DNA of 64,000 bases from Euleptes europaea (Eukaryota; Chordata; Lepidosauria; Squamata; Sphaerodactylidae), in the NCBI RefSeq assembly GCF_029931775.1, contig NC_079321.1, positions 69,265,524-69,329,523 of the forward strand. Direction: 5' to 3'. Below are positions 47,561-56,800 of this stretch, piece by piece; position 1 is the stretch's first letter; every line of letters begins with the position of its first letter. Position numbers and translations under genes: made by a program. The notes under the pieces were generated by a model. The model did no database searches, was not told the DNA's origin, and saw only the letters and a program-made list of their open reading frames with translations.

Positions 47561-47591
47561 GGTGGCCTTGACATCCACCAAAAAGGACTGA
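46584..47591 (+). CDS. DHRS1-like: DHRS1-like short-chain dehydrogenase/reductase, intronless
   Basis: A 335-residue classical SDR: NAD(P)-binding TGASRGLG (residues 18-25), YITGR (40-44), the NNA loop (96-98), catalytic Ser (156/157), and Tyr169-x3-Lys173 in YGVGK. Downstream are SGKCVV, ARRYRFRDVDGR and VPKW. These features match DHRS1, an ER-associated NADPH-dependent carbonyl/steroid reductase. The start is the first of two ATGs, in a good Kozak setting (gccATGG). Vertebrate DHRS1 has several introns (from memory), while this copy has none, so an expressed retrogene is the best reading. GC content is very high and CpGs are abundant. The family normally ends near YxSKF; here about 17 further residues (…HPVALTSTKKD) are encoded by the first unit of a tandem array. 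The long ORFs on both strands over the same span are GC artefacts. Confidence 0.9.
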   Translation: MAAMAGGRPLSGQVCLVTGASRGLGKGIALQLSEAGATVYITGRDGAALEAAAAEVRARGGRCVAAVCDSTRDEEVAALFARLRRDEAGRLDVLVNNAFSGVEALGQAMDAAFWEGAPGGLWDAVNGAGLRGHYVFSAHAARLMAPAGRGLMVTVSSPGGLRYLFGVAYGVGKAGCDRLAADCAVELRPFGVACVALWPGLVRTESLLRQAEAGEGPLYDQLRRRLPAAGESVEVSGKCVVGLAADPRVLRHSGTVQLSPELARRYRFRDVDGREVFNYVSVRNVLAELLPGLAGLFRLIPGFLTVPKWVLALYASKFAVYPPLHPVALTSTKKD

Positions 47592-48409
47592 ACCTGTTGC
47601 TTGTGCACAAAACAGCGCCCGCATCTTGGGTTCGCCTCTTTCAGATGCACAGGGTTTAATTCAGACGTCAAGCTTTCCTGCTTTCTGTTTCTCCCCCCCC
47701 TTTCAGCCAGTTGCCTTGAAATCCACCAAAAAGGACTGCATCAGTTGCTTGTGCAAAACAGCGCCCGCATCTTGGGTTCGCCTCTTTCGGATACACAGGG
47801 TTTAATTCAGACGTGAAGCTTTCCTACTTTCTCTGATGCCCAACCCCCTCCACCCGGTGGCCTTGAAATCCACCAAAAAGGACTGAACCGGTTGCTTGTG
47901 CACAAAACAGCACCCACATCTTGGGTTCGCCTCTTTCGGATGCACAGGGCTTAATTCAGACGTGACGCTTTCCTGCTTTCTCTGATTCCCCCCCCCCTTT
48001 CAGCCAGTTGCCTTGAAACCCACCAAAAAGGACTGATGCTATGGCTTGTGCAAAACGGCGCCCGCATCTTGGGTTCGCCTCTTTTGGATGCACAGGGTTT
48101 AATTCAGACGTGCTTTCCTGCCTACTCATTTGCGGTTGAAGACACTTCCTGAGTTGAAGATCGCTTTGAGGCAGAACTGGAAGTTGCTTTCTCTGTATCC
48201 CCCCCCTGCAGCCAGTTGCCTTGAAACCCACCAAAAAAGACTGATTCTATTGCTTGTGCACAACAGCGCCAGCATCTTGGGTTCGCCTCTTTCGGATGCA
48301 CAGGATTTAATTCAGACTTGAAGCTTTCCTGCCTACTCATTTGCGGTTGAAGACACTTCCTGATTTGAAGATCCCTTTGAGGCAGAACTGGAAGTTGCTT
48401 TCTCTGTGA
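47549..48409 (+). repeat. Five-unit tandem array covering the DHRS1-like C-terminus and 3' UTR
   Basis: Units start near 47549, 47701, 47843, 47998 and 48210. Each has a pyrimidine run ending near cag, then CC(a/g)gTGCC-TTGAAA-CCACCAAAAAGGACTG, TGCTTGTGCA, CATCTTGGGTTCGCCTCTTT, and ttTAATTCAGACgT. Units 1-3 are about 145-155 bp. Units 4 and 5 are about 200 bp because both share an extra block with CATTTGCGGTTGAAGACAC. The gene's last codons and stop lie in unit 1. The C-runs plus (t)cag resemble splice acceptors. Confidence 0.85.
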
Positions 48410-48423
48410 AAATGTGCTTGCTC

Positions 48424-48520
48424 AGAATCAGATAACCTTTATTGGCATAATATTGATGGTCACAAGGGCAGAGACAAACAGATAAGACATATCTAGGTTA
48501 CAATTAAGTTTGAATGTGCC
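48424..48520 (-). mobile_element. Retroelement 3' fragment, TTTATTGGCATA type
   Basis: AGATAACCTTTATTGGCATA begins a stretch with related sequence to the insert at 21956. It lies just after the DHRS1-like tandem array. The parent element is not identified. Confidence 0.35.
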
Positions 48521-48639
48521 TCCTCAAAAGCCCCACCATGTGAAAGGAACTTACTTCTGGGTACACATGTAAGGACTCAACAATTTCTGAAGGCTTTACA
48601 GCACCAGCTCTCTCTGTGGTATTGTATTTTTGTTAGCAA

Positions 48640-48650
48640 TAAAAATAAAA
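48640..48650 (+). terminator. Likely polyadenylation signal of the DHRS1-like gene
   Basis: AATAAAAATAAAAT follows the tandem array about 1.05 kb after the stop. It is the first canonical hexamer on the plus strand past the array. The assignment is positional only. Confidence 0.4.
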
Positions 48651-48659
48651 TAGTAACTG

Positions 48660-50704
48660 TTAACAGTTTGTCATGATTCCATGTGCTGTTATTAACTGTA
48701 GCCTTGAGGCAATAGAGATCTCCATAATTATTAATTTATTTTAGATTATATTCATTCTGCTATTAAATATATTTGAAGTAGCAGACTTTATGATACCTGA
48801 AAATATTTTGTCTTAAGTTTCTTGCTGCTACAGTACATATTTTTCCAATGAGGCTGATATGGGGCTGTTGGTATGCCTGATGGGAGCAAATTCTTTTAAG
48901 TGCTAGAAGATTGGTACAGAACAGCAAAGGAGATAGATTTTTGGTATATGGAAGTGCTCCTCTACAAGCAGACTGTAATCCACACAATGATCTAGTTATA
49001 AGTATGCAGGGACGCAAACTTCTCAGTTTCTGGGGGAGGGGGCACAGTGCTGAACCTGATCCAGGCCATACTAGTAATCCATATTAGATTATTTCAATAG
49101 GAAATTATTTATATTTCCAAAAACTATATGCCACCAACAATTAATCATGTGGTTTAAAAAATATAATTTTTCACTCATAATAGTCTGAATCTCAGTCAAA
49201 GAAAGATGACCCTGTAAGAGGAGAAGAAAGATGTTGTGAACTCCTCCATTGAGACAATCTGAATAAATGTTTCATTCATGTATGAAAGGAAATACTTTAT
49301 CCCCCTCTTTTCCTCATAGCTTAGGCTGAGTGAATGACTGGTCAAAGGTCTAATAGTGTGCTTCGTGGCTAGGTGGGGATTTGAACTCTGGTCTCCCCAT
49401 CTTAGACAACACTTGTAACAACTACACCACTCACATACTGAATACTCAGTACCAATCTCCAAATGCATCTCAGAATCCACAGTAAATACTGGTTTCTCAG
49501 ATACCTTGACCTGAAAATATGGGAGCATTTGTTTGGTTAAAGTAGGGTCCAGGACAACAGAATCACCTCACTCTCCATATTTGAGGAAACAGCTTTATCT
49601 CCTCCCCACCCATGTACAGACACACCGAGACAAAAGAATGGCTAAAAAGAAAAATATGCCTGTCTTTTCAATTTCTTTTTGTTGCAAAGCTGCTATAAAG
49701 ACAGACAACTGAGCCACTTTAAAAAAAACCCAGCTGTGTTTAACCTTCCAGCAAGATTTTATTGTTGACATATTTAAAATGAATGTGGCTAAAGCCAGTG
49801 TTACTTAAAAACTGCTGTAGAAAAGTGTGAAGTTGCTTTCCTCTTCACCTCTAGAGTACTAGCTGTGTGTGTGTTCACACGTGCCGTCAAGTCATAGTGG
49901 ACTTATGGTGACCCTGTAGGGTTTTCAAGACGAGACTTTCAAAGGTAGTTTGCCATTGCCTGCCTCTGCATGGCCTGAGAGAGTTCTGAGAGAACTGTGA
50001 CTGGCCCAAGCACTAGCTGATGCCTGTAAAATTAACCACCGTATCTTCCTAGGAAGCTGTTTTGTTACTGCTGTAGGCTGTTTCTGAGTATAAGAGACAC
50101 GGGTGGCAGGGAAAGGACAATGCAGAGGCATAAAATCTGACTTGGGTCCTCTTTCAGAATCTCCAAGGTGCTACTTCTCTCACACATGGTTGAGCTGCAC
50201 GGGTCAGGGTCAGCAAGTCAAGATGTTAAGACGCTGTTAGATAGCATTTTTAAAAAACCAGAGATCCCGTGTGTTTCAAGCAATAAAACCTGACAGTGGC
50301 TCCATGGTATCTGAACATGTAACAATCACCACAAAACAGGAAAGGGATAATTAAAAGAGGGATTACTTAACATCTTTCAGCATGTTCCAGCTTGGTACGC
50401 TCAGGCTGCTTAAGCTACTCAGAAAATGGAGTTGTAGTAATAACAGGGAACACCCAGAAGGCAACCCAAAAAAAATCAGAATCGAGTAGCAGTGTTGCAT
50501 CAGCTCAGACCGCTGCATCCCTGCTAAAAGCTCAGTCATGTCTCCACCCTCACCAGAAGGTAAGTTCCAGTCAGCCAAGTATCATACACGCAATAGTAAT
50601 CTTGTCCCACTGGCTTTCGTGGGAGATCCTTAACAACTTAATAGAACATTTTGACTTAGTATATTGAAGGATATTTGGCTAAGCATAACAGCAAGTGAAG
50701 GATG
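48660..50704. other. No gene recognised
   Basis: Apart from an RTE-type fragment at 49866, only short frames without motifs are visible between the DHRS1-like gene and the CR1. Confidence 0.35.
49866..50012 (-). mobile_element. RTE/Bov-B-type 3' end fragment
   Basis: GTGCCGTCAAGTCATAGTGG, ACTTATGGTGACCCTGTAGG and TTTTCAAGACGAGACTTTCA form a diverged terminus of the same class, followed by CAAAGGTAGTTTGCCATTGC. Confidence 0.55.
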
Positions 50705-51475
50705 CCTATGCACAGAACCATAGAGCCGGAAGGGACTTCCAAGGGCTATCTAGTCCAGCCCCCTACACAACGCAGGAAACCCACAATTACCACCCATTCC
50801 CCCAATGACCCATGCCCTATGCCCAAAGGAAGGCAAAACAAACAACAGGTATCCTGGCCAATCTGGCCTGGAGAAAAATTCCTTCCTGACCCCGAAGTGG
50901 CAATTGCACATGTAAGAAAGGGCCACTAGAGCCGAGCACTAACTCATCCCTTCCTGCCCTATCTGTCACCATCTCTAAGTTCACACAATCAGCATTGCTG
51001 ACAGAAGGCCATCTAACCTCTGCTTAAAAACCTCCTACAAAGGAGCCCCCCACTGCCCGAGGAAGCCTGTTCCATTAAGAAATTGCTCTACCCGTCAGGA
51101 AGTTCTTTCTAATATTTAGCTGATAACTCTTTGTGTTTTAGTTTCAACCCATTGGTTCTGCTTTGACCTGGGGTAACAGAAAATAACTACACCATCCTCC
51201 ACATGACAGCCCTTCAAGTACATGAAGATGGCTGTCATATCCCCTCTCAGTCTTCTTTCCTGGCTAAACATACTCAGCCCCTTCAACCTTTCCTCATAGG
51301 TCTTGGTCGCCAGACCCCTCACCATCTTCATTGTCCTCCTCTGGACATGTTCCAGCTTGTCAACATCCTTCTTAAACTGTGGTGCCCAAAACTGAACACA
51401 ATATTCCAAGTGAGGTCTAACCAGAGCAGAGCAAAGCAATACAATCACTTCTGCACAAAACTGCATCTGCCCTTT
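50705..51475 (-). mobile_element. CR1 LINE 3' portion
   Basis: The minus-strand frame 51116-51466 contains [20 protein letters not shown], then DKLEHVQRR and a KGC-type tail, which is CR1 ORF2. The 3' UTR with TAGTCCAGCCCCCTACAC-type and CCTGGAGAAAAATTCCTTCC blocks continues to 50705. It is 5'-truncated. Confidence 0.88.
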
Positions 51476-51483
51476 TTAGTTAG

Positions 51484-51762
51484 AAGAAGAGTTGGTTTTT
51501 ATATGCCAACTTTCTCTACCACTTAAGGCATTATCAAACCGGCTTACAGTCACCTTCCCTCCCCCTCCCCACAACAGACACCGCGTGAGGTGGGTGAGGC
51601 TGAGAGAGCATGACTTGCCCAAGGTCACCCAGCTGGCTTCGTGTGTAGGAATGAGGAAACAAATCCAGTTCACTAGATTAGCCTCCACCACTCATATGGA
51701 GGGGTGGGGAATCAAACCCAGTTCTCCAGATCAGACTCCACCGCTCCAAACCACTGCCCGCC
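51484..51762 (-). mobile_element. Sauria-type SINE
   Basis: The plus strand runs AGAAGAAGAGTTGGTTTTTA to CCAGATCAGACTCCACCGCT and CCAAACCACTGC. The tRNA-like head is truncated where the 5S-derived SINE begins. Confidence 0.84.
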
Positions 51763-51767
51763 TCTGT

Positions 51768-51878
51768 GTCACAACCCTGGTATTCCTTGGAGGTCTCCCA
51801 TCCAAATACGAGCCACGGCTGACCCTGCTTAGCTTCTGAGATCTGACGAGATCTGACTAGCTTGGAGCTATCCTATAA
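51768..51878 (-). mobile_element. 5S rRNA-derived SINE head
   Basis: The minus strand reads ...AGATCTCGTCAGATCTCAGA, AGCTAAGCAGGGTCAGCC, TTTGGATGGGAGACCTCCAA and GGAATACCAGGGTTGTG. This is longer 5S homology than the copy at 40782 and reaches almost the 3' end of the 5S sequence. Confidence 0.75.
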
Positions 51879-52599
51879 AAGTAGCAGAAATTGGAGCATT
51901 TTAAGAAAACATCCTATGTGAATGAGTGATTAGTGACAGTCTCTTCTCCTACGGTAGTACTATTTTGAAAACTGCCCCCTCCCCATATTCCTTTTATTTC
52001 TTCTTTAGGAGCTAAACATTTCCTGCTACACTCTTCCAACAGAAGGACTGCAACCTTTTAAGAAACGTTCATCAACATGTCTTTTTCTGATTCACTAATC
52101 TATAACAGTGACAGAGAACTGTCACAGCTCAGAGAACTATTAGAGCTTTTAAAAAATTAAACAGAATAGCCCACTACCCCAAAACCACCCACCTATTCTT
52201 GTGACACCCGGTAATATAACCCCTCCTTTCCCCATTAAATACAATATTCATTTTAAAGTTTATGAGATCCCTAAGCAGATAGTAGAATGTATACTCACCA
52301 ATAATGGAATTCCATACCTGCTATTTGCAATATTTTCCGCTCTTACACAGATTCCTCCTCCCTAGTCCAATTGCCATGGAAGAGAGAGTTTGGTATTACA
52401 CAATTGGGTTTGTGAAGAGGCTAAACACGTATTGGGAGAAAATTGAAGTAGATACAGGCCAATAAACTGAAGCTCAGTCCAGGCAAGATTGAGAGACATT
52501 GCTGGACCGAGAGGCCCAATGATTGAGGAAACAACCTGTCCTGGACAGTTGCCTTCCCCCTGAAGGAGCATGTTCATAGCATGGGATGACTGAGGAATC
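51879..52599. other. No gene recognised
   Basis: AT-rich sequence with no repeat or exon I can name. Confidence 0.35.
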
Positions 52600-53680
52600 C
52601 TGGCTAACAACTGGGCTCAGTTTTCCTTCTTAGCCTGTAGCACCTTTTAACTGCTGATAGGCCATGCTCTGATAGCATCCATGTTAGATTACTGCAAGAC
52701 GCTCTACAGGATGCTGTCTTTGACAACTGTACAGAAACTTCAACTGGTCCAAAATTCAGCAGCCTGGCTACTATCAAGGGCAGGATACATGGACGGCATC
52801 ACCTTTGTGCTGAGATTCTTACCTTCAAGACCCTAAAGAGCTTGGGGTCTGGGTACCTGAAAAACTGCCTCCTCCCATACTGTCCAGCCCACCTGTTAGG
52901 ACCTCCTCACAAGCCCTGCTTTCTGTGCCCTAACCTTCAGAGGCAGTGTCAGGCCTGGCTCTGCATCTTGGCCTGACTTTACTTCAGGCCTGTCTGACAA
53001 GGCCCCAGTCATGTGTCCTTTGGTTCTCATGCTCTGTACAGTTTATCTCTGCCTACTGGTGTGGTATGTGCCCATCCTGTTTACCACAGGCTCACAGCTG
53101 CACTCTTGTTATGCCTTGTTATACTTTGTTATGACTTTCTGCCCTGAGAACTCTTATCATAGATTCTACTGGACTGTGTGACACCATGCAATGTGTTTTA
53201 ACCTTGTATTGTAATCCTATTCTCCATTAGTCGCCTTCTTCTGCTAAACTGGCAGTCAACTACTGACTTTGTCCAATCTTGACCCCTAATAAAGCCTAAC
53301 CTGTTTCAAAGTCTTGCCTGAGCCAGTTTTGCTTGAAGGGCAAAGTCTGACAGGCAGGTGGCAAACAGAGACATGGTTTCCTCAGTGACGGCACCTTGCT
53401 CTTGGAAAACCCTCCCCCTCGAGGCTCACCTGATGTGCACTTTACTTTGATTTACATGCCAGGTCCAAACATTTTTAGCCAGGCTAACTAAGGGATTCCA
53501 CCTTCTAAAAGTTGTTTTTATGGTCTGCTTCTAGCCTGAGGATTGTTTTATGAATATATATTTTAAGCTAGGTGTTGTTTTATTTTCAATGGACCATTTT
53601 TGTGCCGTATTTTATTTTGTGAGCTGCCTTGAGTGGGCTTCTGGAGAGGCAACCTAGCAGTCTTCTAAGTAAATAGTGCT
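52600..53680 (+). mobile_element. L2/CR1-clade LINE 3' portion, split by a solo LTR
   Basis: Decayed C-terminal coding sequence (…LQLVQNSAAWLLSR…) occupies 52680-52940. It resumes after the LTR with AGGGCACCTTG-type sequence and ends in GTGAGCTGCCTTGAGTGGGC near 53630, the usual tail of this LINE group. The central interruption is 52947-53352. Confidence 0.6.
52947..53352 (+). mobile_element. Solo LTR (fossil), 406 bp, TGTCAGG...CTGACA
   Basis: The TG...CA ends are mutually inverted (TGTCAG/CTGACA), with target duplication GGCAG at 52942-52946 and 53353-53357 and a polyadenylation motif (CTAATAAAGCC) near the 3' side. There is no internal region, so this is a solo LTR left by recombination. 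It interrupts an L2-like LINE. The family is not assigned. Confidence 0.8.
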
Positions 53681-53887
53681 ATGGCAGTGGCACTTGACCC
53701 CCCCTTTTTTATGAAGCAGTAGTAATTGTGCAAAAAACAGTAGTTAGGCACTGTTCTTTCACTGTAGCCTTGAATGTGGGATGTCCTAATTTATACCAGC
53801 CACGTGTTTATGAACTGAGGGTCCATTGCTGTCCTTCTTTAGAATCTGATACATAGAGATCACGTGCACAACTTAATTTTTCAAAAT

Positions 53888-53893
53888 TTTATT
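53888..53893 (-). terminator. ZUP1 polyadenylation signal
   Basis: The minus strand reads AAAATAAAAT about 115 bases past the stop codon, giving a short 3' UTR. No other hexamer is closer to the stop. Confidence 0.6.
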
Positions 53894-56800
53894 TTGCAAT
53901 ATTTGAGATACTGAGTACATGCCACACTAAGTATATGCCACATATTTCTGTTGTGAATGCATCAGAAAACTTTCATTTTAAAAAAAAAAGTTGCAGTGAT
54001 CCATCTTTCAAGGAATTTTCTGAGCTTCGAAGACCTGAGAATCCTGCCGACGGGCCTTTTAAGGAAATGAGAGGGAAGGAGGGGAAATAGTTATTGTAAT
54101 AGACAAGTCACAACCTAGCATTATTGTTTTAGTTTATACCATAACAGACAAGTAAAATAGGTTTAATAAAATGGCTAATATTTTCAAAATGGCTAATTTT
54201 TTCGAAATAAGAGATGTACATCTCAAAAGAACTTTTAAATAGTTCTTCAAGTAAAAAACGGAACCTTGGCTTACCTGTGAAGGTTCCTTCTACACTGAGG
54301 GAGGAGTACATCTTCATCAGCGGGTTTTGTTGTTCCTATGCTCAGGGAGGCAGGATCCAAAAAACCTTTGCTTCCTGTCTCATGTGCTAGGATCGCCCTC
54401 TGATATCCAGTTTGAGGACTTCCATAGCAGAATTTTTAAAAACAGAAAGACAGATGTGCACCCAAAAGAACAAGGAGCAGCCACTGCAAAAAACACAGCT
54501 TAAAACCAAGAATTAGTAACAAGCAGAACATGAAAATACTGTATTCTAATTCCCCTTATTTATTATTCCTATATATAACATATTGTTTCCCCATTTAATT
54601 TTTTTTTAAAAAAATTCAGCTTTATCTGGACACTTGACTTTCTTCATCTTGATCCTTTACAAGGTTCCGTTCTCCCACTGAGTTCGGAGTACATCTTCAT
54701 CAGCGGGATCTTCAAAAGCTGACGTTCACTGGGAGGGAGTCTTCATTGATCATTTGATACAACATTCGGGAGGACTCTCCTGCCGAATGCCGCGTTGGAT
54801 GAAGAATAGTCATTTATCTTGTAGTGTCTTATGAACATAGAAGGGCTCGACCAGGTCGAAGCCTTACAGATTTCTTCCACGGATGCATGGCCATCAAATG
54901 CTGCTGAAGTAGCGGCGCTGCGGACTGAGTGAGCGGTAATTCCTAACGGCACTGGTATGTTGCTAAGTTGATAGCACAGCTGGATACACTGTTTGATGCA
55001 CTTGCTGATAGCTGCCGCCTTTGACATTTTGCAACCTTTATTGGGTGATGAAATAGAAACGAATAAAGACTGAGCGATGGAAAGGTTCCATCCTTCTCAA
55101 AAAGATCCGTAAAGCTCTTTTCACGTCCAGAGTGTGCCAGTTCTTCTCCTTTGGATGAGAAGGATGAGGGCAAAAGGATGGAAGATGGAGTTCCTGTTAT
55201 CTATGGAACTTAGAATTTACCTTCGGGATAAAGGCCTGATCTGGACGTAGTACTACTTTATCCATGTGGAAGACGCAGAGGCTTTTTATAGATGACAAAG
55301 CCGCCAGTTCCGACACCCTTCTAGCTGATGTAACAGCCGTGAGGAAGAGAACTTTCATCCTAAAGAACCCAGGGAAGGCTCCCGTAAAAGTTCAAATGGG
55401 TGTTGAGTCAGAGCATGGAGTACCACGTGAAGTCTCCAAGTCGGAAATCTATGAATTGTCGGAGGAGAGATGGCCGAGGCTCCTTTCAAGAAAGTGACTA
55501 TGTGGGGATGCCTTGACGTTGGGTAGCCATCCAATTGGGGAACAACAGTCGCGATTGCCGTTGTTTGAGAGTAGATGCCTTCAGCCCTTGAGCTAATCCC
55601 TCTTGGAGAAAGTCAAGCAAGTTGCCAGTGGAAATGGTCACAGGATCAGTATGTTTTCTCCCATACCATCTAGCGAAGGCCTTCCAGGAAAAATCGTATA
55701 TGCACCTGGTGGATTGTTTCCTGGCTTTCAACATGGTGTCAACGATCTCTGAGGTATAGCCAGGCGGTCAGCTTTAACCAGGCTGAATCTGGGTGTACCA
55801 AGGGGCCCTGTTGGAGAAGGTCCTGGACTGGAGGTAGGGACCATGGCTCCTGGATCGATAGCTCTCTCAGTGTCACGAACCAAGGTCGTCGGGGCCATCG
55901 AGGGGCTATGAAGATGACCAGGGCCTTCTCTTGTCTGATTTTTCGTAGAGCTTTGGAGATCACTGGTAGAGGTGGAAATGCATAAAGGAGACCCTATGGC
56001 CACGGGGACAACAGTGCGTCTATTCCCTCTGCCCTTGGATGCATAAATCTTGACAGGAACCTTGGGAGCTGGTGATTTTCGCCTGTTGCGAAGAGGTCCA
56101 TGATGGGTCTTCCGAATTTCTCCGTTATTTGAAGGAAGGTCTCTCTCTTCAAGGACCACTCCCCCTTGTCCACCTGCTGTCGGCTGAGCCAATCTGCCTG
56201 CTTGTTTAGTACTCCTTTTCTGTGCTCTGCCCTGATGGACGCCAAGTGAGCCTCTGCCCAATTCAGAGTTGTTATGGCTTCTGCGTGAAGGGAGGAGGAA
56301 CAAGACCCGCCTTGCTTGGTTATGTAAGCTTTTGCTGAGACATTGTCTGTTCTCAGCAGGATGTGACTGTTCTTGATTCTTGGCTGAAACTCTATCAAGG
56401 CTTTCCGGATTGCCCGTAACTCCAGCCAATTTATGTGGAGGTGACTCTCTTCTGGTGTCCAACGACCCTGTGCTACTTGTTGCTGCAGAATCGCCCCCCA
56501 GCCTTCCAAGCTGGCATCGGTGAAAATCTGGATCATAGAGATCGGGAGATAGTTCTGGCCTTTGGCTAGGTTGTGGGACCTGGTCCACCACCTTAAGCTG
56601 TCCTTCACTTGCCTCAGGACAGTGAGGTGTAGGTTCCTCTTTTGAGTTATCTGCAGTTGAAATGGCTTGAGAAACCATTGCAGGTCCCTCATGTGGAGGC
56701 GAGCCCATGGCACAATCCCTATACATGCCACCATTTTCCCCTGCAGTCTGACAAAGGATGACAGGCCGGAGAATTTGGAAAGAATCACTGTCCTTGTCAA

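Noticed and set aside
46479-47659. Long frames on both strands over the DHRS1-like gene (361 codons plus strand, 381 codons minus strand)
   Set aside because: They are rich in Arg/Gly/Ala/Pro or His/Arg without domains; they are by-products of GC-rich sequence with few stops. Only the SDR frame has motifs.
47549-48409. CRISPR-like array
   Set aside because: The units are 145-205 bp contiguous tandem repeats without spacers, in a eukaryotic 3' UTR.
40782-51878. 5S rRNA genes
   Set aside because: The 5S homology is partial and diverged and, in one copy, fused to an RTE-like tail, so these are SINEs.
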